Shown: in pieces, positions 6,699 to 14,318 of the stretch
Numbering within the stretch: the stretch's first letter is position 1
Layout of the letters: each line of letters starts with the position of its first letter
IMG/VR virus record: IMGVR_UViG_3300025118_000178
Coordinates: 1 to 21,730 of that record
Reading direction: 5' to 3' (one strand)
Length of the DNA stretch: 21,730 nt
Source of the DNA: a virus
The notes under the pieces: model-generated
The model's input: only the letters and a program-made list of their open reading frames with translations
What the model was told of the DNA's origin: nothing
Databases searched by the model: none
Position numbers and translations under genes: made by a program

Positions 6699-6999
6699 AA
6701 TCTTCCTCTATTAAATCATATATAAAATTCTTTTCGTTTTTTGATAGACCTAGGTCTTGCATCATATTCTCTCCTTTTTCTATTTCTTTCACAGATTTTT
6801 CGCGCTTGAGGCGACCCATTGTGCTTTTTTCTATTTTAATTTTTTCAATCACTTTTATCATATCTAAATCATTTTTCACATACATCTCCACAAGGCCTCG
6901 GAAAAATTTGCCCTGTGTCAACCTATCATATCGGAGTCGGATCAGCATTCTGGCATGCTGATTATCATCTTCCTCAAAAAATACTTTCTTTGTGGTCAT
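6688..6999 (-). CDS. ribbon-helix-helix-like small protein
   Basis: A 103-residue protein. The N-terminus has the order strand (KKVFFEED), helix (about 13-27, NQHARMLIRLRYDRL), short turn, helix (about 30-43, KFFRGLVEMYVKN). This matches the layout of ribbon-helix-helix DNA-binding dimers such as Arc. A basic middle (about 50-72) follows, and the C-terminus is short and acidic (KNFIYDLIEEDFEE). The acidic, aromatic tail next to a sigma region-4 gene recalls clamp- or polymerase-binding tails of T4 gp33/gp55, but I cannot show homology. The ATG overlaps the stop of the purine gene (ATGA) and its own end overlaps the sigma-like gene by 11 bases, so the pair is translationally coupled. Transcriptional regulator is the best guess. 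Confidence 0.75.
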   Translation of the reverse strand: MTTKKVFFEEDDNQHARMLIRLRYDRLTQGKFFRGLVEMYVKNDLDMIKVIEKIKIEKSTMGRLKREKSVKEIEKGENMMQDLGLSKNEKNFIYDLIEEDFEE

Positions 7000-8030
7000 T
7001 TTCTTAGGATATGAGTGCTACTCTCTAGCTGACCTGCATGTGTCTGTTGTATAAAGCGCGCCTTTGCTTGAAACTCCGCAATCGTTCTAGCACCGGTATA
7101 AGATAAACCAGACTTAATGTTCTGCTCTAAATTATTTAGGATATTTTTCACGCTACCCTTATATGGGATCGTCGTGGAAACACCCTCCAGTGACCTTGCA
7201 TGGCCGCGCCAATCAACCTGAGCTTCGACTGATGCCATGCCACGATAAACCTTATATTTACTTCCGGTGGCGGTGGAGAAGACCTCTCCAGGGCTTTCAT
7301 CTGTCCCTGCCAAAAGAGAACCTAGCATAACCATATCTGCGCCGGCAGCAAGTGCTTTAACAATGTCTCCAGAGTTTTTTATACCACCGTCTGCGATTAT
7401 TGAGGCGCCGGGCATAAAGCTGCAGTCTAAGACTGATTGGAAAGTAGGCATGCCATGGCCAGTCTGAATCCTAGTGGAACAGATGGAGCCGCCTCCGATG
7501 CCGATGCGTACTGCATCAGCTCCCCAATCTGATAAATCGCGATATGCGTCTGGAGTAGCTATGTTGCCAGCTATTATGGTTATGCTTTTACCAAAGATAT
7601 CACGTAGAGTTTTGAGGGCCCGTTCCATATATATATGATGTCCATGGGCGATGTCGATACAAAATATGCGCGCTCCAGCGTCATACAAAGATGTGGACCG
7701 GTCCTGTATATCCGATGAAACTCCCAGGGCCGCAGCAATATTAGTTGCGTTGTCGCTCGACTCTTCCAGTCTGTCCCGGGCTATAGCACACATATTGGCC
7801 TGCTGAGAAATGCTGTTGTAGCGATGAATTACACCTAGGCCGCCATGGCGCAAAAGAGTTAGCATCATCTCAAGCTCAGTAACGGTATCCATGGGACTGG
7901 AAATAATCGGCAGCCGGAAACTAGAATCTCCTAAAGAAGTTGTAAGATCAATCTCTTGTCTGGATTCGATTGAACTTTTTGATGGAACAAGAAGAACATC
8001 ATCGAAAGAGTGAGATGGTTTAATCTTCAT
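6996..8030 (-). CDS. IMP dehydrogenase/GMP reductase family enzyme, CBS-less
   Basis: A TIM-barrel purine enzyme of 344 residues, the length of GMP reductase and without the CBS insert of bacterial IMP dehydrogenase. The active loop [11 protein letters not shown] (177-187) carries the catalytic Cys184. Other family motifs are FDDVLLVPS (9-17), SPMDTVTE (45-52), [18 protein letters not shown] (213-223) and [15 protein letters not shown] (235-249). IMP dehydrogenase has an Arg-Tyr pair in its mobile flap. Here the corresponding stretch reads HARSLEG, closer to the ASEG of GMP reductase, so conversion of GMP to IMP is somewhat favoured. The ESPGE signature and IADGG also occur in dehydrogenases, so the direction is unsettled. 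It would adjust guanine nucleotide pools beside the phage's dNTP genes. ATG at 8030 overlaps the zinc-ribbon gene by 11 bases. Confidence 0.9.
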   Translation of the reverse strand: MKIKPSHSFDDVLLVPSKSSIESRQEIDLTTSLGDSSFRLPIISSPMDTVTELEMMLTLLRHGGLGVIHRYNSISQQANMCAIARDRLEESSDNATNIAAALGVSSDIQDRSTSLYDAGARIFCIDIAHGHHIYMERALKTLRDIFGKSITIIAGNIATPDAYRDLSDWGADAVRIGIGGGSICSTRIQTGHGMPTFQSVLDCSFMPGASIIADGGIKNSGDIVKALAAGADMVMLGSLLAGTDESPGEVFSTATGSKYKVYRGMASVEAQVDWRGHARSLEGVSTTIPYKGSVKNILNNLEQNIKSGLSYTGARTIAEFQAKARFIQQTHAGQLESSTHILRK

Positions 8031-8256
8031 TTTGTATCTCTATTTTCTCGTCAGCGGGATGGAAACAATCCAAACACAGCAAATCAAGGTTTTCACTACT
8101 CTTGTTGATTTTCCAATCGTCAATGTTTTCATCTTCAGTAGGCACTTTTCCACAGTTGGAGCACTTTACCATTTTCTTGAAATGTTTCATTTTCTTCTTG
8201 AATTCTTTCATAAAAATACCTTGCTGTTTTCTTTTGATTTTTCTAGCTAATCCCAT
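8020..8256 (-). CDS. zinc-ribbon small protein
   Basis: A 78-residue protein. The first 30 residues are very basic (Lys/Arg-rich, with Lys-Lys-Lys near 20-22). Two cysteine pairs follow, CSNC (Cys32, Cys35) and CLDC (Cys61, Cys64), spaced as in a zinc ribbon. The C-terminus is acidic. This suggests nucleic-acid binding, but the family has many roles and I assign none. ATG at 8256 has AGGAG 8 bases upstream. An internal Met at residue 16 is a possible later start. The gene lies between dUTPase and the purine enzyme with no gap, in the replication operon. Confidence 0.75.
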   Translation of the reverse strand: MGLARKIKRKQQGIFMKEFKKKMKHFKKMVKCSNCGKVPTEDENIDDWKINKSSENLDLLCLDCFHPADEKIEIQNED

Positions 8257-8258
8257 TA

Positions 8259-8714
8259 TTATTCTCCTGTTGATCCAAGCGCACCTGAGCCTCTCTCTGT
8301 AACACTACTATACACTTTATCCTCCGCAGTTTCAACCATAATCGGCATAGAGACGGGAATAAACACTCCCTGTGCTAATTTGGTGCCTGGTAGGATTGTT
8401 TGCGGGTGTCGGCCAATATTCTGAAGGTTTATGAAGATCTCTCCGTTGTAACCCCTATCAACCACACATGCTCCTGTGACGAGCTGTCTCTTTGTTGCGA
8501 CTCCGGACTTGTTCATAATCTGCAGCATGTGCCCAATTGGCACAGCAATCTTAAGGCCAGTGCCTAGGATGAGGGACTGTCCGGGCTGAACCACCACATT
8601 TTCCCCATTCTCCGGAGCGAAGAACAAATCCATTCCTGCATCCGTCGCATGTGCCCTGTCTGGCAGCTTGGCATTCTTTCTTATTTTATATACTTTTACT
8701 TTTTCTTCTAACAT
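8259..8714 (-). CDS. dut: dUTP diphosphatase (trimeric dUTPase)
   Basis: Hydrolyses dUTP to dUMP and pyrophosphate, keeping uracil out of DNA and feeding dUMP to thymidylate synthase. At 151 residues it is the standard homotrimeric form. All five motifs are present: I, TDAGMDL (24-30); II, NKSGVA (68-73, Lys in place of the usual Arg of RSG); III, GACVVDRGYNGEI (81-93, with Asp86 and Tyr89); IV, GTKLAQ (110-115); V, RGSGALGSTG (141-150), where Ala-Leu replaces the usual Gly-Phe. The motif V change may alter the base-stacking lid, though Ser-Thr-Gly is kept. Its product is the substrate of ThyX encoded upstream in the same operon. ATG at 8714 with a modest AAGGA. Confidence 0.96.
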   Translation of the reverse strand: MLEEKVKVYKIRKNAKLPDRAHATDAGMDLFFAPENGENVVVQPGQSLILGTGLKIAVPIGHMLQIMNKSGVATKRQLVTGACVVDRGYNGEIFINLQNIGRHPQTILPGTKLAQGVFIPVSMPIMVETAEDKVYSSVTERGSGALGSTGE

Positions 8715-8738
8715 TATTCTAGTCCTTGTGTTAATAGT

Positions 8739-9059
8739 TTAATCACTTTTCTCTATAACCTCGTCAAGGATGACCCCTTGAAAAAAGCCCCCATTTATTG
8801 AATTCTTTTGCTCAGATATCGTTATAACATCTGAAAGTTTCAGTTTAAATTGTTTTAACATCGCCAAAAACACTTCATAAACATCTGCGGCTTCTGAAAG
8901 CGATGGAGATTCATATAGCTCTTCGGTCTCTTCATACATCTTCTCTTTTAGCCTTTGCTCAAATTCCGGAGCAGCTGCAATATGAGACCGACAACGACGG
9001 CCTGTGGCCATTATAATACCGGGGATGTTGTCTCTCACTAACTTTGGTAAATCTGTCAT
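8739..9059 (-). CDS. MazG/PRA-PH-like nucleotide pyrophosphohydrolase
   Basis: A 106-residue all-alpha NTP pyrophosphatase of the MazG/HisE superfamily. It begins with LVRDNIPGII, the signature start of this phage and bacterial subgroup. The metal-binding helices carry EETEE (43-47) and EAADVYEV (about 56-63), matching the ExxE...ExxD pattern. It ends with a GGFFQGVIL segment typical of the same subgroup. Such enzymes cleave noncanonical or surplus (d)NTPs to monophosphates; exact substrates vary and cannot be read here. In this phage it sits between dUTPase and the polymerase, as a pool-cleaning activity would. ATG at 9059 with AAGGA 7 bases upstream. Confidence 0.88.
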   Translation of the reverse strand: MTDLPKLVRDNIPGIIMATGRRCRSHIAAAPEFEQRLKEKMYEETEELYESPSLSEAADVYEVFLAMLKQFKLKLSDVITISEQKNSINGGFFQGVILDEVIEKSD

Positions 9060-9069
9060 ATTTTATTCC

Positions 9070-12000
9070 TTATGCTAATAGTTTAAACATTCTTCTTACG
9101 CTGAAGGTTGAGAACCCCCAGTTTGGGTCATAGTTAAGTCTTGCCATATATGGACGATTGATGTGGACAACATCCCTCTTCGGATCTACTGCCCAACATC
9201 TGATTGTATTGGTTTCGTTGTTGTCGTCAATAACTTTGACGACATAGAAATTCTTACCATTTTTTGATTTCTTTAGTTTGCATTCTCTTGGAATAAACCA
9301 AGTCACACCTAACTCTGCATCATACTCAGAAATTGGAGGGATATAAAGCTCGTCAAGTTTGTTCCTCACTACATCAGTAATAACTGAGTTTATCGGGAAC
9401 ACTCCAGTGAGGTTAACTAAATATTCCAATTTCTCCTCTTCTGTGAAGTCCCCTTCTGCAGCATACGTTACAATATTTTCTTCCAGATTCTTTAACTTTC
9501 TTGGCCGATCAGTAACGGCCGCCTGCCAAAAATGCTTCAGACCGGTGAAACGGTCGTCGACCAAATCATTGAGGGCTTGGGCCCGGCATAGAGCATCAAG
9601 TGCTTTCTTATTCAGTTTAGAGTATTTTACTTCATCATGAAACAAGAACTCTTCGATAGTATTGAATGGTCTATGTTTAATAATCTGCTGAATGGCCACA
9701 CTACCTAAACCTTTAATTGAAGTCAGTGGCTGGACAAGTGTCCTACCGTCATCTTTTATCTCCCAAGTCACACCAGAAGTGTTAACATTTAGTGCTTCAA
9801 CATTATAGCCAAAAGACTTTGCAGTTGAGATTGCCCTTTCTTTTCTTGTCTCAGGTTCCTTATCTAAAAAGGCTGCAAGCCACTCAGTCGGGTAATAATT
9901 TAAAAGCCAGGCACATTGGAAAGAGAGTATACAGTATGAAACTGCATGGGACTTATTAAAACCATAGCCTGAGAAATACTCAAATTTGTTCCATAGCTCT
10001 CTTGCGTCATGAGATGCGATACCTTTTTCAAGACAACCCTTGTGAAACTTATCAAAGATTTTATCCTTCTGCTCTTGAACCGAGCCAGTGCCCTTTTTCG
10101 TTAAAAGTTTACGAAGTTTATTTCCTTCATCTAGGGATAGATCTTTACCCAACTTATGCGCAAGCATTGCTATCTGCTCTTGGAAGATTAAGAAACCATA
10201 AGTTTCCTCTGTCTCTCTTTTCACTGTATCATTCAAATATTCTACATCTTCGGGTGAACGTTTGGCGCCGATGAACATCTTATCCGCGCCGGCCGATAGA
10301 GGTCCTGGTCGGTATATGCTAGTGATAGCTGCCAAGTCAGTAATATTATCTGGCTTGGCGTTCTTACAGAATGATTGTGCGCCTGTTTCAGTAAACTGGA
10401 AAATACCAGCCCACTTTCCTTTGTGGAAAACATTCTTCCAGACTTCACTATCACTTAAATCAATCTTGTCTGGGTGCAAGTGTTCATCATAAAAAGCTCT
10501 CACTTGCTCAAACGTTGGATTTTCGACATCATGATGCCTTTGAAGTATGCGCTCTATAGCACCCTCAACCATTCGCAAAGAAGCCAGTCCCAGTATATCA
10601 AACTTAATAAAGCCCATTGGTTCCAGATGTCTAACATTTTGTCCCTCACTCCAAGGTGTTTGGCGGACGCCTCCACTATTAATAAGTGGCATCCATTCGT
10701 TTAATCGTTCTCCCACCACAACTCCACCAGCATGTCGGCTGGCTGATCTAGTCTGCCCGTATAACTTCTCTACATGGGTTTTGATGTGTGGGTATTTCTT
10801 CAGGAAGGCCTGAAGTGTCTCTGAATATAGCATCAGCTCTTCAAAGGTCGGGGCATATACTCCTGCTGTAATGCCATGTGCTTTCTTCGCTAACGGGGTG
10901 GCCTCATAAACCATCTTGCTGGTTACATTATTCACCTCTGTAAATTCAATTCCATAAAACTTTGATATGTCTTTTATCAGAGATCTAAGTTGCAGCGTAT
11001 TCCAGTTTGTGATTGGGACAACAGTATCATCACCCCACTCTTCAATTAAATACTCTTTGAGAAGCATAGGCTCAGAGACATCATAATCAATGTCCGGATA
11101 GCCTGTGCCTCCCTTTGTCAGGAAGCGTTCAAACTGTAGGCCATATTTAATCGGGTCGACTTGTGTGATTCCTAAGATATAAGAAACCAAGGAGCCAGCA
11201 GCGCTGCCTCTACCTGGACCGACAAGTTGTCGCCCTACAGCAATATCCGCAATTGCTTTCATCGTCAGAAAGTATTTTGAGAAGCCGCGGGATTCAATGA
11301 TTGCGACCTCGTATTCAAGCCTCTCCGTGTATTCTTTGTTCTCCCCTAGCCCTAGGGTTCGTGCGCCCTCTACGCAGAGCGCAGCCAAGGTTTGGCCTGC
11401 TGTAGAGCCTTCTGGCACGACGAAGCTGGGAAGCCTTACCTTGTTGTCTGGTAGAAAGGTTTCGATGCGCTCATGAGCGATGTTATACGTTCTCTCAATC
11501 GAGTCACGCACTATTTTATCATTGTATTCAGCCTTGGCCCCTTTGGCATACCTCTGGTAGGATTCCCACATTTGGTCACCATTCTTTGGGTATAACTCAT
11601 ATCCGATTTCTTCAACAGAATTTGGCAGTTCGTCAGATAAATAATCTGGTTTGCCCCTTCCAAGCCAACCGAGCCGCTTATACAGCTCGCGGTCCTTCCA
11701 GGCATCCGGATCATAATAATGTGAATCGGCCGTTGAAATTAACTCAATGCCAAACTCATGATGCATCTGAATTATATATTGGTTTAACTCGTGCTGCTCA
11801 GGGATGCTGTTCCATTGCAGTTCTCCGTACCAACGGTCGCCAAAGATGGATTGCATCTTCTGGGTTGTTTCTCTCATTGCATCGAGAATGGCGTCAGCTC
11901 CTTCATCCCTATTTTCCCAGTAGTTTCCAGCATACACGCCACCTAGGCAAGCACTAGCTGCAATGACACCCTTATTATATTTTCTAAGGAGCGCATAGTC

Positions 12001-12501
12001 CACACGGGGAAACCGGTAAAAGTTGTTGCCCGCATAAGAAGAAGAGATCATTTTAAATATGTTTTGGAGGCCTTCTTGGTTCTGCGCAAGAAGAATCATA
12101 TGTCGTCTTCGGTTCAGCACAGACTTCATCTTCTTTTTTGAGGCCTCGTTCTCGATTGTGGTACCAGATTTGCCAGCTTCATATTCTGATTTATTTTTGG
12201 CTGCAGCTTTGATATTTTCATATTCTTCCTTCCATTTCGCGACGGAAGGAATGAAGTAAGCTTCGACACCGAAGATTGGCTTGAAGTCTTTGCCATCCTT
12301 TAACATTTTCTTGGCGTGAAGCACTTGGCCAGCAAGGCCGTTGGCATTACCATGGTCAGTCAAAGCCAGAGCATTCATACCATTTTTGTAGGCAAAGTCC
12401 ATATGCTCTGCTGGGTACCCTAGCGCGTCGAATGGCGAGCCTGCGACAGAGTGCGCGTGAAGTCCCACGAATGGGATGTTTGATTTTGTTCTAGATGTCA
12501 T
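9070..12501 (-). CDS. dnaE: DNA polymerase III alpha subunit (DnaE-type)
   Basis: The replicative C-family polymerase, 1143 residues, close to the E. coli length of 1160. The N-terminal PHP domain (1-270) keeps all expected metal ligands: His15, His17, Asp25, His50, Glu80, His134, Cys185, Asp259, His261. In E. coli DnaE this site is degenerate, so here the PHP domain may be an active 3'-5' proofreading exonuclease. Polymerase motifs are GPGRGSAAGSL (428-438), PDIDYD (Asp470 and Asp472), KFDILGL (Asp635), RPGPL (731-735) and GYGFNKSHAVSY (845-856). A helix-hairpin-helix (IKGLGSVAIQQII, about 929-941) and an OB-like C-terminal domain follow. No DnaQ or clamp gene is visible nearby. The ATG at 12501 has only a weak ribosome-binding site and overlaps the 70-residue gene by 11 bases. 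Confidence 0.97.
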   Translation of the reverse strand: MTSRTKSNIPFVGLHAHSVAGSPFDALGYPAEHMDFAYKNGMNALALTDHGNANGLAGQVLHAKKMLKDGKDFKPIFGVEAYFIPSVAKWKEEYENIKAAAKNKSEYEAGKSGTTIENEASKKKMKSVLNRRRHMILLAQNQEGLQNIFKMISSSYAGNNFYRFPRVDYALLRKYNKGVIAASACLGGVYAGNYWENRDEGADAILDAMRETTQKMQSIFGDRWYGELQWNSIPEQHELNQYIIQMHHEFGIELISTADSHYYDPDAWKDRELYKRLGWLGRGKPDYLSDELPNSVEEIGYELYPKNGDQMWESYQRYAKGAKAEYNDKIVRDSIERTYNIAHERIETFLPDNKVRLPSFVVPEGSTAGQTLAALCVEGARTLGLGENKEYTERLEYEVAIIESRGFSKYFLTMKAIADIAVGRQLVGPGRGSAAGSLVSYILGITQVDPIKYGLQFERFLTKGGTGYPDIDYDVSEPMLLKEYLIEEWGDDTVVPITNWNTLQLRSLIKDISKFYGIEFTEVNNVTSKMVYEATPLAKKAHGITAGVYAPTFEELMLYSETLQAFLKKYPHIKTHVEKLYGQTRSASRHAGGVVVGERLNEWMPLINSGGVRQTPWSEGQNVRHLEPMGFIKFDILGLASLRMVEGAIERILQRHHDVENPTFEQVRAFYDEHLHPDKIDLSDSEVWKNVFHKGKWAGIFQFTETGAQSFCKNAKPDNITDLAAITSIYRPGPLSAGADKMFIGAKRSPEDVEYLNDTVKRETEETYGFLIFQEQIAMLAHKLGKDLSLDEGNKLRKLLTKKGTGSVQEQKDKIFDKFHKGCLEKGIASHDARELWNKFEYFSGYGFNKSHAVSYCILSFQCAWLLNYYPTEWLAAFLDKEPETRKERAISTAKSFGYNVEALNVNTSGVTWEIKDDGRTLVQPLTSIKGLGSVAIQQIIKHRPFNTIEEFLFHDEVKYSKLNKKALDALCRAQALNDLVDDRFTGLKHFWQAAVTDRPRKLKNLEENIVTYAAEGDFTEEEKLEYLVNLTGVFPINSVITDVVRNKLDELYIPPISEYDAELGVTWFIPRECKLKKSKNGKNFYVVKVIDDNNETNTIRCWAVDPKRDVVHINRPYMARLNYDPNWGFSTFSVRRMFKLLA

Positions 12502-12703
12502 CTACTAATTCTTTCATTTCCCCTAAAAGTGAGGATAATTCTTCTTTGATGGCTTTCTCATGACCACTTAATATATCCAGTATAAACGACTCTTGAGCAT
12601 TTGTCAAGCATAAATATGTGGAAGGGAAGCCGATATCTTCCTTTGTCAAATCTGACAAATCGTTATAGCGTTCTTCGATTGATAAACTTTTATTTTCTTT
12701 CAT
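12491..12703 (-). CDS. hypothetical protein, 70 aa
   Basis: A small, acidic, mostly helical protein of unknown function, overlapping the dnaE start by 11 bases. Coupling to dnaE is therefore likely and may make up for the poor dnaE ribosome-binding site. Its opening segment, SLSIEERYNDLS, resembles DLSIEERW in the C-terminal part of the preceding 277-residue protein; this may be a small shared motif or chance. A promoter-like pair lies inside the gene (12607-12579). I recognise no domain. Confidence 0.65.
   Translation of the reverse strand: MKENKSLSIEERYNDLSDLTKEDIGFPSTYLCLTNAQESFILDILSGHEKAIKEELSSLLGEMKELVDDI
12579..12607 (-). promoter_or_regulatory. possible internal promoter upstream of dnaE
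   Basis: Minus-strand TTGACA (12607-12602), 17-base spacer, TATACT (12584-12579): 11 of 12 consensus positions at ideal spacing. It lies inside the 70-residue gene, with a predicted start near 12572, about 70 bases before the dnaE ATG. It could add polymerase expression within the long operon. Coding constraint can create such matches by chance. Confidence 0.4.
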
Positions 12704-12715
12704 TGTATTGTATTC

Positions 12716-13549
12716 CTATAAGGTGAATGGTTTTGCCATAGACTTTGGCATTTTCTTAATTATTAAATCTGATTTATAATATTCTCTTAACTCTGCCCAG
12801 GAATCAAGTGTGTAATATTCTTCTATCTCTATTTTCTTATCTATATCTATTCTATCATTATTAAAGATTTTGTCAAGTGTAAAATTCTTTGCAGACCAGC
12901 GTTCTTCTATAGAGAGATCTCTACTCCCTCCTGTATTCTTTTCATTGACTCCTCTGCGAAGCTCTAACCAGTCTTCTGGGGTAAAGCTAAATGGCAAATA
13001 CAGATTATCTCTCACTGTCTTCCCTTGATACGAGCCGTAATAGCTTTTCCCTGATCTTATATCTGCTCTGGCGCTCTTAAGAGCCCTGACATCATATATG
13101 CCGTATGGAAAAGAAACATAGTAATTTGTTGGAGCGACCCATTTGGATATCTTCTTTGATACAATAAAAGCAGTCAGTGCACCATGGATAATCGACCAGC
13201 CCAAGGTATCCTTCCTGTTTCGATCCTTCTGCAATACCGGCGTATAAAAAACTGGAATATATTTCTTTTGTGCTTTCGGATATTTCTTAAATCTCCAATC
13301 ATCATATATGTTTGGGTTTAAGACATAATCTCCTATTCTTTTCTTTATCAGTGGGGCTGTATCATCATTGCATATAATCCAGATGGAATCACAATTCATA
13401 ACAGCACACTCGTATACTGAACGCTCTAATGCTGTAACTTCATAAGAGAGCGGCTGCAAGCAGTCATCCCATGGAAGGCCAAGAGTATTTTCTCGACCTG
13501 TGATGGGTATTATGCCAGCCAGGATTCGACTTTTAGGAGCCGGCTGCAT
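12716..13549 (-). CDS. GT-A nucleotidyltransferase-like protein
   Basis: A 277-residue protein whose N-terminal half resembles sugar-1-phosphate nucleotidyltransferases and related GT-A folds. It has a first strand with IIPITGRENTLGLPWDD (13-29), then LQPLSYEVTALERSVYECA (residues about 31-49), and the strand CDSIWIICNDD (53-63). It lacks the classic GxGxRxxPLT loop, which is replaced here by GRENTLGLPWDD, so it is divergent. A resembling family occurs in marine myoviruses with no known role (recalled). Possible roles are activating a sugar for glycosylation of DNA, virion or host surface, or handling another nucleotide-linked group. The ATG follows AGGA by 8 bases and overlaps the 261-residue gene by 17 bases; the two likely work together. 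Confidence 0.7.
   Translation of the reverse strand: MQPAPKSRILAGIIPITGRENTLGLPWDDCLQPLSYEVTALERSVYECAVMNCDSIWIICNDDTAPLIKKRIGDYVLNPNIYDDWRFKKYPKAQKKYIPVFYTPVLQKDRNRKDTLGWSIIHGALTAFIVSKKISKWVAPTNYYVSFPYGIYDVRALKSARADIRSGKSYYGSYQGKTVRDNLYLPFSFTPEDWLELRRGVNEKNTGGSRDLSIEERWSAKNFTLDKIFNNDRIDIDKKIEIEEYYTLDSWAELREYYKSDLIIKKMPKSMAKPFTL
12849..12876 (-). promoter_or_regulatory. possible internal promoter
   Basis: Minus-strand TTGACA (12876-12871), 16-base spacer, TAGAAT (12854-12849): 11 of 12 consensus positions. It is inside the nucleotidyltransferase-like gene, about 140 bases before the 70-aa ORF. Together with 12607-12579 it might form a tandem promoter set for dnaE. It may be a chance match in AT-rich coding sequence. 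Confidence 0.3.
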
Positions 13550-14318
13550 TAAAGAGATCCTGCATGCTTGCGGTTAAAAACTTTATGTTTTGTGTATCCA
13601 AATATTTGCATGAATCTTGTTCCAACACATATCGCTTAATATGTTTTATTATAAACTTTTTATAGATGTCTGTCCCATTCTTATACTTGCCCTTCTCTTT
13701 GCGGCCGATATAGCCCCTGGAATTCAGCTGGCTCTTGAGTTTGAAGTTAGCCATTGTGTCTGAATATTCAAAATCATAAAGCTGCTTCTTTGTAAGATAA
13801 GAGGCTGTCACCGCATCCGTCACAAATTTTGCTCCGTCAACCCTTAAAGAGTTGTAGAAGTACGATTCCCTCAAGAGACTGTCCTTCGTATACACTGGAT
13901 CTATATGTGTGACGTCTTTCCCTATTCGCGAAATGGTAAAATCGTCGATGACCTTATAAACTTGAGGTTTGGTTTCTTGTATCTTATTTTCGTGTGTCAC
14001 ATTTAAGCTTTCAAATATATAACATTTTTCGAATTCAAACTCCGCCAATAGGCTATCGCCAAACAATCTCACCTTATTGTCCTGCAGGCGAATTCGCTCC
14101 AAATCTGGATAATCTATATTCTTAGCTAGCAAACCAAGCCACAGTTTAAACTTCTGCCAGATCTGGCTTTTGTTTTTTGTGCCAAAAAAAGAGAAATCTT
14201 TATATTCTTCGAAGAAGAGAGGCTGGAAACTTGTACTCTGTATGTGGTAACACCCGTTAAGATAAGCATATGCCACAGATTCTGGGGTGTGCCCAATAAC
14301 AACCTTCTCTAAAAACAC
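13533..14318 (-). CDS. hypothetical protein, 261 aa
   Basis: Unknown function. The N-terminus, KVVIGHTPESVAYAYLNG, has a strand-turn-helix look like the start of a Rossmann-type fold, but the glycines needed for a dinucleotide site are not convincing. Charged and aromatic alpha/beta sequence follows, with no signal peptide, membrane segment or cysteine cluster (three single Cys). A basic stretch (RKEKGKYKNG) lies near residue 207. The start is GTG at 14318 without a clear ribosome-binding site, overlapping the exported-protein gene by 10 bases. The gene runs directly into the nucleotidyltransferase-like gene with a 17-base overlap. This tight pair suggests a shared pathway, possibly sugar or surface/DNA decoration. 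Confidence 0.75.
   Translation of the reverse strand: MFLEKVVIGHTPESVAYAYLNGCYHIQSTSFQPLFFEEYKDFSFFGTKNKSQIWQKFKLWLGLLAKNIDYPDLERIRLQDNKVRLFGDSLLAEFEFEKCYIFESLNVTHENKIQETKPQVYKVIDDFTISRIGKDVTHIDPVYTKDSLLRESYFYNSLRVDGAKFVTDAVTASYLTKKQLYDFEYSDTMANFKLKSQLNSRGYIGRKEKGKYKNGTDIYKKFIIKHIKRYVLEQDSCKYLDTQNIKFLTASMQDLFNAAGS

Noticed and set aside
6996-8030. Purine gene taken as a sign of a 2-aminoadenine (Z) genome
   Set aside because: No PurZ, dATPase or DpoZ-type polymerase is visible; the polymerase here is C-family and dUTPase/ThyX indicate ordinary thymidine supply.
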